Positions 29,776-39,159 of a stretch of 64,000 nucleotides of DNA are shown piece by piece. The stretch spans positions 1-64,000 of the forward strand of contig JAIBDZ010000006.1 in assembly GCA_024685975.1 (NCBI GenBank), written 5' to 3'. Positions within the stretch are counted from its first letter, which is position 1. Each line of letters opens with the position of its first letter. A program made the translations under genes and the position numbers. The notes beneath the pieces are model-generated. The model worked only from the letters and a program-made list of their open reading frames with translations. It searched no databases and was not told the origin of the DNA. The stretch comes from Piscirickettsiaceae bacterium. GTDB lineage: Bacteria; Pseudomonadota; Gammaproteobacteria; Nitrosococcales; Methylophagaceae.

Positions 29776-30213
29776 ATGACTTTTCCTGAGTGGCGGGCTA
29801 AATTAGCGCCGTCTCGTTGGTTAATGCTGTACGGCGTGTTATTACACATTACGGTGGCGTTGAGTTTATTGTTAATCAGTGAAACATGGTTAACCAGCTT
29901 ATTGATTATGATGGGGCTAGTGGCATTGTTTATCTGGTTTTATGCTCATTGGTTGGCAAGAGCATCAACATATCATGTCGTCGAGCTAGCAAGGCTGTCA
30001 TCAGGTCAATGGCAAATCCATTATGGTGATGGCAGACAAGATGTGGCGTTGACATTAGAGCGTAGCGTTGTGACGCAATACGTGGTGGTATTATATTTTA
30101 GGTCGCCAAAAAAGGCATCAATATCGGTGTGGGTTTGGCCTGATCAACTTAGCCGCGCGCAATTTCATTTGCTGAGCTTGTATTGTTTGGATGAACGTCT
30201 TTACCTTGAATAA
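29776..30213 (+). CDS. YgfX/CptA-like inner membrane protein
   Basis: 145 residues. Two hydrophobic helices (about 17-36 and 40-57) come first, then a soluble part with LARLSSGQWQIHYGDGRQ and a YFRSPKKASISVWVWPDQLSRAQFHLLSLY motif. The layout and location next to ygfZ and nadB match YgfX (CptA), described in E. coli as an inhibitor of cytoskeletal polymerisation whose partner YgfY/SdhE lies just upstream. Here no sdhE gene fits in the upstream gap. A strong AAGGAGGTGGG precedes the ATG. The last 65 bases overlap the convergent nadB. Confidence 0.7.
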   Translation: MTFPEWRAKLAPSRWLMLYGVLLHITVALSLLLISETWLTSLLIMMGLVALFIWFYAHWLARASTYHVVELARLSSGQWQIHYGDGRQDVALTLERSVVTQYVVVLYFRSPKKASISVWVWPDQLSRAQFHLLSLYCLDERLYLE

Positions 30214-31792
30214 TGGTATTTTGTGCTGGCCCAGAAAGGGTGTCTGGGTAATCTAAAATATAATGTAATCCTCGACTTTCTTTTCGCAACAAGGCAGAAC
30301 GAATAATTAATTCAGCGACATCAGCAAGGTTACGTAATTCTAATAAGTCACTGGTAATGTGATGTTGCTGATAAAAGTCATTGATTTCTTGTTGAAGTAA
30401 AGCCAGTCGCCGTTGAGCACGTTGTAAGCGTTCGGTACGTCTGACGATACCGACATAATCCCACATAAAACGGCGCAGTTCGTCCCAGTTATGACTAATC
30501 GCAATCGCTTCTTTGGCTTCTTCTACACGACTCGCATCCCATTCAGGAATCGTTGGTGGTTGAAAAAGGAAAGGCAGTTGCGAACGAATATGTTTGGCCG
30601 CTGAATGCGCGTAAACAAGACATTCTAGTAAAGAGTTACTGGCCATACGGTTAGCACCATGTAACCCAGTATGAGCCGTTTCTCCTACGGCATAAAGACC
30701 AGACAACGTTGTTCTGCCAGATTGATCTGTGACTAAGCCACCGCAAGTGTAATGTGCAGCAGGTACAACAGGAATCGGCTCTTTAGTCATATCGATACCG
30801 AGACTCAAGCAACGCTGGTGGATCATTGGAAAATGTGACTCAATAAATTCTGCGCTGTGATGACGAATATCAAGATAAACACAATCATCACCTAAACGCT
30901 TCATTTCATGGTCAATTGCTCTTGCCACAATATCCCGTGGCGCCAGATCACCTTGTGGGTGAAAGCGCTGCATAAAGGGTTCACCGTTAGCAAGAATAAG
31001 CTTAGCACCTTCGCCACGTAACGCTTCACTGATTAAAAATGATTTGGCCTTGGGGTGGTATAAACACGTTGGATGAAATTGAATAAATTCCATATTGGCA
31101 ACATCACAGCCCGCGCGCCAGCCCATAGCAATACCATCTCCTGTCGACACATCAGGATTGCTAGTATAAAGATAGACTTTACCTGCACCACCAGTGGCTA
31201 GCACCGTTACTGGTGCTAAAAATTGATGCGTCGTATCGGATTTGATATCGAGTGCATAACAACCAAGGCACTGATTATCCTCATCCCCAAATTGTTTTTG
31301 AGTCGTAATTAAGTCGATGCCAATATGAAAAGGGAAGAGGCTAATATTATGGTGTGCTATTGCTTTAGCAAGCAGTGTGGTTTCAACTTCACGCCCTGTT
31401 GCATCCGCAGAATGGATCACGCGACGATGACTGTGCCCGCCTTCTTGTGTCAAATGATAGGTCTCAGAAGTGACCCCATCTTTGGTAAAAGAAACACCTT
31501 GTTCAATTAACCACTCAATACTGCCACGCGCGTGTTCAACGGTATAGCGAACACTGTCTTCATCACAAAGCCCTGCGCCAGCTATCAATGTATCTTCAAT
31601 ATGTGAGTCGAACGAATCAGTTTGATCTAAAACAACAGAAATACCGCCTTGGGCATATAACGAAGCACTCTCTTTAAGCTGATCCTTGGAGAGTAGGGCG
31701 ACTCGAGCATCATTCGCTAATTGGAGAGCGAGTGTCAGCCCCGCTGTACCACTCCCTATGACAATGACGTCAAACTCTGAATGTTTAGTCAT
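30149..31792 (-). CDS. nadB: L-aspartate oxidase NadB
   Basis: FAD enzyme that oxidises aspartate to iminoaspartate in de novo NAD synthesis. The FAD-binding GSGTAGLTLALQLA starts at residue 13. HRRVIHSADATGREVE, FIQFHPTCLYHP and HGANRMASNSLLECLVY are family segments. 547 residues. The C-terminus runs about 20 residues past the conserved HYILDYPDTLSGP and is encoded antisense to the 3' end of the YgfX-like gene. Divergent from rpoE, as in many gammaproteobacteria. Confidence 0.96.
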   Translation of the reverse strand: MTKHSEFDVIVIGSGTAGLTLALQLANDARVALLSKDQLKESASLYAQGGISVVLDQTDSFDSHIEDTLIAGAGLCDEDSVRYTVEHARGSIEWLIEQGVSFTKDGVTSETYHLTQEGGHSHRRVIHSADATGREVETTLLAKAIAHHNISLFPFHIGIDLITTQKQFGDEDNQCLGCYALDIKSDTTHQFLAPVTVLATGGAGKVYLYTSNPDVSTGDGIAMGWRAGCDVANMEFIQFHPTCLYHPKAKSFLISEALRGEGAKLILANGEPFMQRFHPQGDLAPRDIVARAIDHEMKRLGDDCVYLDIRHHSAEFIESHFPMIHQRCLSLGIDMTKEPIPVVPAAHYTCGGLVTDQSGRTTLSGLYAVGETAHTGLHGANRMASNSLLECLVYAHSAAKHIRSQLPFLFQPPTIPEWDASRVEEAKEAIAISHNWDELRRFMWDYVGIVRRTERLQRAQRRLALLQQEINDFYQQHHITSDLLELRNLADVAELIIRSALLRKESRGLHYILDYPDTLSGPAQNTIIQGKDVHPNNTSSANEIARG

Positions 31793-31979
31793 GAAATAAA
31801 AAATACAAAGAAAACAGAAAAGCAGTATAGCATTGGCTCTTGTGTGACGTGGATGAATAAATTACTCTTCTACCTTAATGATAACGAGAACGCCGTGGAG
31901 AGAATGTCGCATCGGCATATCATAAAAACGACAGATCTATTATGATTTAGTACAAAAGTACACTCTTCTACATCAACTT

Positions 31980-32007
31980 GGAACCAATTGACACAATGTC
32001 AGTCAAT
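31980..32007 (+). promoter_or_regulatory. Candidate sigma-E autoregulated promoter of rpoE
   Basis: GGAACCA (31980-31986), 16 bp, then TCAAT (32003-32007) preceded by AG matches the sigma-E layout GGAACTT-N16-TCTAA/TCAAA. It lies 54 bp before the rpoE ATG. The 268-bp nadB-rpoE gap also has GTACAAAAGTAC at 31950-31961. The -35 is embedded in TTGGAACCAA, the same 10-mer as before hflK. Confidence 0.5.
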
Positions 32008-32060
32008 ACAATCACTAATAAAATCGAATCTCGGCATGATGGAGTACGCCGGGAGAAAGG

Positions 32061-32642
32061 ATGAGTGTGGATCAAGAGCTAGTACAACGCGTACAGGCCG
32101 GTGACAAAAGTGCATTTGATGTGCTGATAATGAAATACCAGCAACGTATTGTAAATGTAATTAATGGCTTTGTTCATGATCCTGTGGAAGCACAGGATGT
32201 GGCGCAAGAAGCCTTTATAAAAGCCTATCGAGCCATACCTAACTTTCGTGGGGATAGTGCGTTTTATACTTGGTTATACCGTATTGCGATTAACACCTCT
32301 AAAAATTATCTGACGGCAAAAGCCAGAAGACCACCTGCAGTTGATGTTGACGCAGAAGACGCAACCAATACATTTGATGCGCCAGAATTAAAAGAGTTTG
32401 AAACGCCAGAAAGTAATTTGGTCAGTGATGAACTGGAACAAGCCATTCATCAAGCTATCGAGAGTCTACAAGAAGATACGGCGACAGCGATTAAATTGCG
32501 TGAGTTCGAAGGAATGAGTTACGAAGAAATTTCTCAGGTCATGGATTGTCCAATAGGAACAGTGCGATCACGTATCTTCCGTGCAAGGGAAGCAATAGAA
32601 CAAAAAATACAAACCATTATGGGTGAAGGGGAACAACCATGA
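32061..32642 (+). CDS. rpoE: RNA polymerase sigma factor RpoE (sigma-E/AlgU)
   Basis: ECF sigma factor for envelope stress. Region 2 includes VEAQDVAQEAFIKAYRAIPNFRGDSAFYTWLYRIAINTSKNYL, and region 4 has LREFEGMSYEEISQVMDCPIGTVRSRIFRAREAI. 193 residues, as in E. coli RpoE. The next four genes encode its anti-sigma system and a periplasmic protease, so this is the classical rpoE-rseA-rseB-rseC-mucD operon. The rseA start overlaps the stop by four bases. Confidence 0.97.
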   Translation: MSVDQELVQRVQAGDKSAFDVLIMKYQQRIVNVINGFVHDPVEAQDVAQEAFIKAYRAIPNFRGDSAFYTWLYRIAINTSKNYLTAKARRPPAVDVDAEDATNTFDAPELKEFETPESNLVSDELEQAIHQAIESLQEDTATAIKLREFEGMSYEEISQVMDCPIGTVRSRIFRAREAIEQKIQTIMGEGEQP

Positions 32643-33202
32643 CAGCCGATGATAATCTATTATTATCAGCCTTAGTTGATGGGGAATTAACGGGGCAAGA
32701 GCTAGATCAAGCGATTGTATTGCTTAATACAGATGAGCAAGCAAGACAGCAGTTTCAACGCTACCAGCTGATTAGCAATCAATTACGAGGGGTAAGCAAT
32801 GCTTATCACCAGAATGATATTTCACAACGACTGAAACAGGCTATAGATGATGAGCCAACACATCAAGTCGTGATCACAGCAGAGACCTCTCAACCTACGG
32901 CAGATGTATTGAGTTTTCCTGAACGATTTTGGAAACAAGCCGTTGGTTTGGCAGTGGCCGCATCTTTTGGTGCGCTAGCGGTGGTCGGAACAATGTCGAT
33001 GCCTGAGTCTCAAATGGCACCGATAACAGTGTCTTCACAAACTTTGGCAACAGCCGAGCCAACCGAAACACATCGTTGGACTGTGTCAGAGCAAGAAATA
33101 GAAGATAAATTAAATGTTTATTTGCTAGACCATAATGAATACGCCGGTGCATCAAGTATCTTTTCAGATGCACGTGTTATCGCTTATGACTCGGAACGCT
33201 AA
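32639..33202 (+). CDS. rseA: Anti-sigma-E factor RseA (MucA-like)
   Basis: Single-pass inner membrane protein that holds RpoE inactive until it is cut by DegS and RseP. The cytoplasmic N-terminus has LLLSALVDGELTGQELDQAI and RYQLISNQLRG, the sigma-binding helices. A transmembrane helix lies at about 98-119 (KQAVGLAVAASFGALAVVGT). The periplasmic tail of about 65 residues ends with YLLDHNEYAGASSIFSDARV, a MucA-type end. 187 residues. Confidence 0.92.
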   Translation: MTADDNLLLSALVDGELTGQELDQAIVLLNTDEQARQQFQRYQLISNQLRGVSNAYHQNDISQRLKQAIDDEPTHQVVITAETSQPTADVLSFPERFWKQAVGLAVAASFGALAVVGTMSMPESQMAPITVSSQTLATAEPTETHRWTVSEQEIEDKLNVYLLDHNEYAGASSIFSDARVIAYDSER

Positions 33203-33205
33203 ATA

Positions 33206-34192
33206 ATGCAAAATCTGGCAAAAATTGGTATCGCATTAAGCTTCTTCTGGTCTTTGATAGCGCAAGCAACTCCGGACGCCGTTGAATTACTAGAGCGGAT
33301 GGGCGAAGCGGCTAAAAACCTTAATTATGATGGTGTTTTTACATATCAAACTGGCCATAGAGTGCAATCTATCCGGATTATCCATCGAGCAACAGAAGAG
33401 GGTGAAGTCGAACGATTATTATCACTCAAAGGTGCTGCAAGAGAATTAATTAGAACCAATGATTCAGTTACCTGTATTTTCCCCGAAGGTAAACGAATCA
33501 ATATCGATAGAAGACCTTTAGGTCGCGGTTTTCCCAGTGACTTACTGAGCCGTTTAAGTTCAGCGACACCGTATTACACGATTTCTATTGGCGGATACGG
33601 TCGAGTTGCAGATAGAAAGGCTCGACAACTCCAAGTCACGCCTGTCGATGAATATCGTTATGGTTATGACTTGTGGATGGATGATAAGACAGATTTATTA
33701 TTAGAATCAAACTTATTAACAGCAAAAGGAAAAGTATTAGAAACCTTCGCTTTTTCATCAATTAATCTCAATATTGATATTCCTGAATCAGTTTTGAAAC
33801 CTCAAATTAACGGCCAACAACTAACGTGGAATCGTAAGCAAACAGAACCTGTCATTCATAAACAATCACCGGATTCTGACGTAGAAGCACAAAACCAAGA
33901 TATTTGGCGAGTGACTTGGTTACCAGAAGGATTCACTTTGGTTGCAGAGCAAAGTAGGCGCGCAGAAGGCGGCCCAGTCGTTGATCAACGTGTATACAGT
34001 GATGGCTTGAGTTCTGTTTCCGTTTTTCTAGAAAGAAGAATCAGTCACGACAGCCACTTAGAAGGGGCAAGTAAAATGGGTGCGATTAATGCTTTTGGCA
34101 TGATCGTTGATGACTATTTTGTGACCACTGTTGGACAAGTACCGCAAAATACAGTCGAAAAAATCGGGCACTCGATAGAGTTCATTCGCTAA
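33206..34192 (+). CDS. rseB: Sigma-E regulatory protein RseB (MucB)
   Basis: Periplasmic protein that binds RseA and shields it from proteolysis, and detects mislocalised envelope lipids or LPS. A signal peptide (LAKIGIALSFFWSLIAQA) precedes a LolA-like fold beginning DAVELLERMGEAAKNLNYDGVFTYQ, then a C-terminal MucB domain with WLPEGFTLV and DGLSSVSVFLE. 328 residues. Three bases after rseA. Confidence 0.94.
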   Translation: MQNLAKIGIALSFFWSLIAQATPDAVELLERMGEAAKNLNYDGVFTYQTGHRVQSIRIIHRATEEGEVERLLSLKGAARELIRTNDSVTCIFPEGKRINIDRRPLGRGFPSDLLSRLSSATPYYTISIGGYGRVADRKARQLQVTPVDEYRYGYDLWMDDKTDLLLESNLLTAKGKVLETFAFSSINLNIDIPESVLKPQINGQQLTWNRKQTEPVIHKQSPDSDVEAQNQDIWRVTWLPEGFTLVAEQSRRAEGGPVVDQRVYSDGLSSVSVFLERRISHDSHLEGASKMGAINAFGMIVDDYFVTTVGQVPQNTVEKIGHSIEFIR

Positions 34193-34198
34193 TTCAAT

Positions 34199-34618
34199 AT
34201 GATTGACCAGCAAGCAAAAGTGGTTGACATTACATCAGACACGATCTGGGTAGAAGCTGAACGCCAGTCAACTTGTGACAACTGTAAAGTAAAGCAAGGT
34301 TGTGGCACAAAGTTATTGGCAAAGCATGTTGGTCAGCGATTTAATCGTATCGCGGTCGACAAAACGCAAAACGTCACCTTAGGTCAAAAAGTGACTTTAG
34401 CGATCCCTGAACAAGCATTATTACAGGGAACAACTTGGATGTATTTGTTGCCTATCATCATATTGCTCGTTTTTGCTATTGTTGCCAGAGAACTTGGTGC
34501 AGGAGAAGGGTGGCAAATCATATCAGGGGCAATGGGTTTTGGGTTGAGTCTATTAACGACACATCACATATTAAAACGTAAAGAAGCTGATTATCATGTC
34601 AGCATGAAAGAGGAATAA
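34199..34618 (+). CDS. rseC: RseC/SoxR-reducing family membrane protein
   Basis: 139 residues with a cysteine cluster CDNCKVKQGCG (about 26-36) and two hydrophobic helices (about 80-98 and 103-121). RseC is linked to sigma-E control and to keeping SoxR reduced, probably with the Rsx electron transfer complex. Its mechanism is not settled. Seven bases after rseB and three before the protease gene. Confidence 0.88.
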   Translation: MIDQQAKVVDITSDTIWVEAERQSTCDNCKVKQGCGTKLLAKHVGQRFNRIAVDKTQNVTLGQKVTLAIPEQALLQGTTWMYLLPIIILLVFAIVARELGAGEGWQIISGAMGFGLSLLTTHHILKRKEADYHVSMKEE

Positions 34619-34621
34619 ACT

Positions 34622-36037
34622 ATGACACAATCGAAGGTTTGGGCTGCCATTTTGTTGATGATGACCAGTTTGTTTATGTCATCATTACAGGCGAGAAGCT
34701 TACCTGAATTCACCGAGCTTGTTTCTGATAACAGTGCTGCCGTGATTAATATCAGTACCACAAAAAATAATAAAAGCAGGCTGAGTAGTTTGGCACCCAA
34801 TATGGAGCTTCCAGAAGGAACGCCTCTCGATGAAATGTTCAAACACTTTTTTGGCCCGAATTTCCGTGGTAACCCGCCACAAGAAGAGTCTCATTCATTA
34901 GGTTCAGGTTTTGTTCTGTCTTCAGATGGTTATATTTTAACTAACCATCACGTTATTAAAGATGCTGATGAAATCATTGTTCGCTTTAATGATAGAACAG
35001 AATTAGAAGCAAAAGTCTTAGGCAGTGATGAACGAAGTGATATCGCGCTATTAAAAGTTGAAGCCACGGGCCTTACACCTGTCAAAGTAGGTGACTCAAC
35101 AAAACTACAAGTAGGAGAATGGGTATTAGCTATCGGTTCACCTTTTGGTTTTGATTCTTCAGCAACAGCAGGTATTGTTAGCGCATTAGGACGTAATTTA
35201 CCTAGTGATAACTATGTGCCTTTTATTCAAACTGATGTGGCGATTAACCCAGGAAATTCTGGCGGTCCATTATTCAATATGGATGGTGAAGTTATCGGTA
35301 TTAACTCACAAATTTATAGCCGAACTGGGGGCTTTATGGGAGTCTCATTTGCGATTCCTATGGATGTGGCTTTAGACGTTGTCTCTCAAATTAAAGAGCA
35401 AGGTTATGTTGATCGTGGCTGGTTAGGTGTTGTGATTCAAAATGTCACCCGTGAATTAGCTGAGTCGTTTGGCTTAGATAAACCACAAGGTGCATTAGTA
35501 TCACGTGTTATGCCTGATAGCCCAGCAGCGAAAGCAGGATTAGAAACAGGCGATGTGATTCTAAAATTTGACGGAAAAGACGTGAAAACCTCTTCTAGTT
35601 TGCCGCCATTAGTGGGTCGGACAAAAGTCGGTGAGACTGTTCCTGTTCTTGTGATGCGAGATAAAAAGAAAACAACATTACATGTCAAAATTGAAAAACT
35701 AGAAGAAGACGTTGATGACGTGGTTAAAACTAAATCCAGCCGTCTTGTTGATGAGCGTTTAGCGGTAGAAATTGCTGATTTAACACCGCAACAACGTGAG
35801 CAATACAATATGGAAGAAGGCGGTGTTTTAGTGATTAATCTAGAGCAAGGTCCTGCAAGAAAAGCGGGCATTCGCCGCGGTGATGTCATCATCAGTGTGA
35901 ATAATACTAAGATTAAGAACAGTAAACAGTTCTTAGATATAGCCGATGACTTGCCAGAAGATGAAGCTATTCCTGTCTTAGTACAACGTCAACAAGGTGC
36001 GATTTTCCTAGCATTGAAAATTGTTAAGAAAAACTAA
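34622..36037 (+). CDS. mucD: Periplasmic HtrA-type serine protease (MucD/DegP family)
   Basis: Degrades or refolds damaged envelope proteins. A signal peptide (about 1-24, ending LQARS) is followed by a trypsin-like domain with catalytic H110 (LTNHHVI), D140 (SDIALLK) and S213 (NPGNSGGPL). Two PDZ domains follow, at about 257-350 (GWLGVVIQNV) and 375-465 (GVLVINLEQGPARKAGIRRGD). 471 residues. Its place as last gene of the rpoE operon matches mucD of pseudomonads. A small CCGCA/TGCGG hairpin lies just after the stop. Confidence 0.93.
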   Translation: MTQSKVWAAILLMMTSLFMSSLQARSLPEFTELVSDNSAAVINISTTKNNKSRLSSLAPNMELPEGTPLDEMFKHFFGPNFRGNPPQEESHSLGSGFVLSSDGYILTNHHVIKDADEIIVRFNDRTELEAKVLGSDERSDIALLKVEATGLTPVKVGDSTKLQVGEWVLAIGSPFGFDSSATAGIVSALGRNLPSDNYVPFIQTDVAINPGNSGGPLFNMDGEVIGINSQIYSRTGGFMGVSFAIPMDVALDVVSQIKEQGYVDRGWLGVVIQNVTRELAESFGLDKPQGALVSRVMPDSPAAKAGLETGDVILKFDGKDVKTSSSLPPLVGRTKVGETVPVLVMRDKKKTTLHVKIEKLEEDVDDVVKTKSSRLVDERLAVEIADLTPQQREQYNMEEGGVLVINLEQGPARKAGIRRGDVIISVNNTKIKNSKQFLDIADDLPEDEAIPVLVQRQQGAIFLALKIVKKN

Positions 36038-36110
36038 TCCTGACCGCAGCTTATGCGGGATAAATAAGACAGCTGTTACGTTTTCACGTAAACTAAACGG
36101 CTAGACAGAG

Positions 36111-36144
36111 TCGGTCGATACAAATTGTATCGGCCGATTTTTTT
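36111..36144 (+). terminator. Rho-independent terminator after mucD
   Basis: TCGGTCGATAC and GTATCGGCCGA form an 11-bp stem (one G-U pair) with an AAATT loop, followed by seven T. It separates the sigma-E operon from lepA. Confidence 0.9.
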
Positions 36145-36183
36145 ACTTATATTTGACTTAAAAGTGAAGGTGGTATCGATTCG

Positions 36184-37980
36184 ATGGATCATATCCGTAA
36201 TTTTTCCATTATTGCTCATATTGACCACGGTAAATCGACGATTGCCGATAGGTTCATTCAAATCTGTGGTGGTTTGTCTGCACGAGAAATGTCTTCTCAA
36301 GTGCTTGATTCAATGGATATTGAGCGGGAACGTGGTATTACAATCAAAGCACAAAGTGTCTCGCTTGACTATACCGCACGTAATGGTGAGACCTACCATC
36401 TTAATTTTATCGATACGCCAGGTCATGTTGACTTTTCTTATGAAGTATCACGTTCGCTTGCCGCTTGTGAAGGCGCATTATTAGTTGTCGATGCCGCACA
36501 AGGTGTTGAAGCACAAAGTGTGGCGAACTGCTATACCGCGATTGATCTTGATCTAGAAGTTATTCCCGTACTGAATAAAATCGATTTGCCGTCAGCAGAG
36601 CCTGAGCGAGTTGCCCAAGAGATCGAAGATATTATTGGTGTCGATGCTTTAGATGCCGTTCAATGCAGTGCTAAAACAGGCCTAGGTATTGAAGACTTAT
36701 TAGAGTCTCTAATTGATCGTGTGCCAGCCCCGAAAGGCGATCCGGACGCACCATTAAAAGCGTTAATCATTGATTCATGGTTTGACAGTTATGTCGGCGT
36801 GATTTCATTGGTTCGTATTGTTGATGGTTGTATCAAAGCAAAAGATAAAATCCGAGTGATGTCGACGGGCCATGAATACCAAGTTGAACAAGTGGGCGTG
36901 TTTACCCCTAAAAGAACCCCGAAAAAAGATGGTTTGTTTTGTGGTGAAGTCGGTTATGTGATTTCTGGAGTCAAAGATATCGAAGGTGCTCCCGTCGGTG
37001 ATACCTTAACGCATGTTCACCACGGTGCAACAGAGATGTTGCCTGGATTTAAATCTATTACACCTCAAGTGTATGCCGGCATTTTTCCGGTTAGTTCAGA
37101 TGACTTTGAAACATTTCGTGAAGCGTTGGGTAAATTACGCCTGAATGACGCATCGCTATTTTTTGAACCTGAGAATTCTCAAGCACTTGGTTTTGGTTTC
37201 CGCTGTGGCTTTTTAGGCCTATTGCATATGGAAATCATTCAAGAGCGATTAGAGCGAGAATATGATCTTGATTTGATTACAACGGCGCCAACGGTTGTTT
37301 TCCAGATTGTTAATCGTAAAGGGGAAGAAAGCTTTATTGAAAATCCAGCTTTGTTGCCTGATGTCGGCACAATTGATGAAATACGTGAGCCTATTGTTGT
37401 TGCTGATATCTTGGTGCCACAAGATCACTTAGGTGCAGTGATTACTTTATGTGTTGAAAAAAGGGGTGTGCAAACATCAATGCAATATGTGGGTAAACAA
37501 GTGGCGTTAAGCTATGAAATCCCAATGAATGAAGTGGTCATCGACTTTTTTGATAGATTAAAATCTGTCAGTCGAGGTTATGCGTCGTTAGATTATCATT
37601 TCGTGCGTTTTCAATCGGCCGATTTGGTGAAACTCGATATTCTAATCAATGGTGAACGTGTAGATGCATTATCAATGATTGTGCACCGTGAACAAAGTAT
37701 TGGCCGTGGGCGCGAATTAGTTGAAAAAATGAAAGAGCTGATTCCAAGACAAATGTTTGATATCGCGATTCAAGCCGCGATAGGTGGGCATATTATTTCG
37801 CGTTCTACTGTAAAAGCGATGCGAAAAAATGTGTTGGCGAAATGTTACGGTGGTGATGTATCGCGTAAACGGAAATTATTAGAAAAACAAAAAGCAGGGA
37901 AAAAGCGCATGAAGTCCATCGGTAAAGTCGATGTGCCTCAGGAAGCGTTTTTAGCTGTATTACAATTATCTAAAAAATAA
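36184..37980 (+). CDS. lepA: Elongation factor 4 (LepA)
   Basis: Ribosomal GTPase that affects translation initiation and back-translocation. The G domain has AHIDHGKST (11-19), DTPGHVDF and NKIDLP. EF-G-like domains follow, and the LepA-specific C-terminus contains [34 protein letters not shown]. 598 residues is the usual length. GAAGGTGG lies ten bases before the ATG. First gene of the lepA-lepB-rnc-era-recO-pdxJ-acpS run. Confidence 0.97.
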   Translation: MDHIRNFSIIAHIDHGKSTIADRFIQICGGLSAREMSSQVLDSMDIERERGITIKAQSVSLDYTARNGETYHLNFIDTPGHVDFSYEVSRSLAACEGALLVVDAAQGVEAQSVANCYTAIDLDLEVIPVLNKIDLPSAEPERVAQEIEDIIGVDALDAVQCSAKTGLGIEDLLESLIDRVPAPKGDPDAPLKALIIDSWFDSYVGVISLVRIVDGCIKAKDKIRVMSTGHEYQVEQVGVFTPKRTPKKDGLFCGEVGYVISGVKDIEGAPVGDTLTHVHHGATEMLPGFKSITPQVYAGIFPVSSDDFETFREALGKLRLNDASLFFEPENSQALGFGFRCGFLGLLHMEIIQERLEREYDLDLITTAPTVVFQIVNRKGEESFIENPALLPDVGTIDEIREPIVVADILVPQDHLGAVITLCVEKRGVQTSMQYVGKQVALSYEIPMNEVVIDFFDRLKSVSRGYASLDYHFVRFQSADLVKLDILINGERVDALSMIVHREQSIGRGRELVEKMKELIPRQMFDIAIQAAIGGHIISRSTVKAMRKNVLAKCYGGDVSRKRKLLEKQKAGKKRMKSIGKVDVPQEAFLAVLQLSKK

Positions 37981-37995
37981 GAAAGGGTTAATCAC

Positions 37996-38763
37996 GTGAG
38001 TTTTCCAGCATTAATGGTCACTTTAGTCGCCATAACTGGGTTGATTTGGTTATTAGATAAATGGCTTTGGGCGGCGAATAGAGCGCCAGGACAGAAAGAG
38101 CCGATTATTGTCGAATATGCGAAGTCTTTTTTCCCGATTATATTGGCAGTGTTAGTTGTGCGTTCATTTTTGGTTGAACCGTTTCGGATCCCTTCAGCAT
38201 CAATGGTACCGACCTTACGCATTGGCGATTTTATTTTAGTGAATAAATTTGATTATGGGATAAGGTTACCCGTCTTAAATAAAAAAGTAGTTGAGATGGA
38301 TTTACCACAAAGAGGCGATGTTGTTGTCTTCCGTTATCCGCCTAATCCACAGCTAGATTATATTAAGCGCGTTATTGGTACACCTGGCGATAGAGTGGAA
38401 TATAAAGATAAGGTACTTTATATCAATGGCGAGAAAATGCCTCAAACGCACCAGCAAAAAAGTTTAGACTTATTAGGTGTTGTGGCCGGAGATAGTGAAG
38501 TGCTGATAGAAGATTTATCTGGTGTCTCCCATCAGATCGCTAAAGGCAGTAACCAACAACGGGTGCAAGTCGACTTTATTGTGCCTGACGGTGAATATTT
38601 TATGATGGGTGATAACCGAGATAATAGTAGTGATAGTCGGTTTTGGGGTACAGTACCTGAAAGTCACTTAGTGGGTCGTGCTTTTTATATTTGGATGAGT
38701 TGGGACTGTAATGCCCATTGGTCTTGCGTTAATTGGGATCGTATTGGTCAATCAATTGATTAA
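37996..38763 (+). CDS. lepB: Signal peptidase I
   Basis: Inner membrane protease that removes Sec and Tat signal peptides. Two N-terminal hydrophobic helices (about 4-21 and 45-60) precede the Ser/Lys dyad: S69 in IPSASMVPTL and K124 in DYIKRVIGTPGD. GDNRDNSSDSRFWGTVP is box E. 255 residues, shorter than E. coli (324) but within range for the family. The GTG start at 37996 has GAAAGGG eight bases upstream. Confidence 0.95.
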   Translation: MSFPALMVTLVAITGLIWLLDKWLWAANRAPGQKEPIIVEYAKSFFPIILAVLVVRSFLVEPFRIPSASMVPTLRIGDFILVNKFDYGIRLPVLNKKVVEMDLPQRGDVVVFRYPPNPQLDYIKRVIGTPGDRVEYKDKVLYINGEKMPQTHQQKSLDLLGVVAGDSEVLIEDLSGVSHQIAKGSNQQRVQVDFIVPDGEYFMMGDNRDNSSDSRFWGTVPESHLVGRAFYIWMSWDCNAHWSCVNWDRIGQSID

Positions 38764-38778
38764 CAGATGGAGAGGATG

Positions 38779-39159
38779 ATGAAAAAACAAGCGGGAATGA
38801 CATTAATCAGCTGGGTTATCGTATTGGGTCTTATCGCCTTTTTTGTCACGATAGCAATGCGATTATTTCCAATGTATCAAGAGTATTATGGCGTTAAACA
38901 AGTCATGGCTGGAATGGAAAATGAAATTTCTGCCAATCGTTTAACGAAACAGCAAGTCATGACATTATTCGCCAAACGATTCAATACAGGATATATCACA
39001 GCCGTTAAAAAAGAGAATATTGAATTATTTAGGGGTAAAAATAATGTGCATGTCGATAAAATCGTGATCGATTATGAAGTCAGAAAACCCTTTATGTTTC
39101 ATATTAGCCTTGTCGGTCATTTCCATTTAGAGGCCGAGGCAAAACAAGCAACTAGATGA
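38779..39159 (+). CDS. DUF4845 pilin-like membrane protein
   Basis: 126 residues from ATG 38779, chosen because GGAG at 38769-38772 is well placed; two in-frame ATGs lie 3 and 12 bases upstream. The N-terminus KKQAGMTLISWVIVLGLIAFFVTIAMRL resembles a type IV pilin-like hydrophobic helix, followed by a soluble domain with YYGVKQVMAGM and IDYEVRKPF. The family regularly sits between lepB and rnc, and its function is unknown. Stop overlaps rnc by four bases. Confidence 0.8.
   Translation: MKKQAGMTLISWVIVLGLIAFFVTIAMRLFPMYQEYYGVKQVMAGMENEISANRLTKQQVMTLFAKRFNTGYITAVKKENIELFRGKNNVHVDKIVIDYEVRKPFMFHISLVGHFHLEAEAKQATR

Noticed and set aside
35437..35892. Minus-strand frame of 151 codons inside mucD
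   Set aside because: Composition is that of an antisense shadow (Ser, Thr and Arg-rich), and it lies wholly inside a conserved protease gene.
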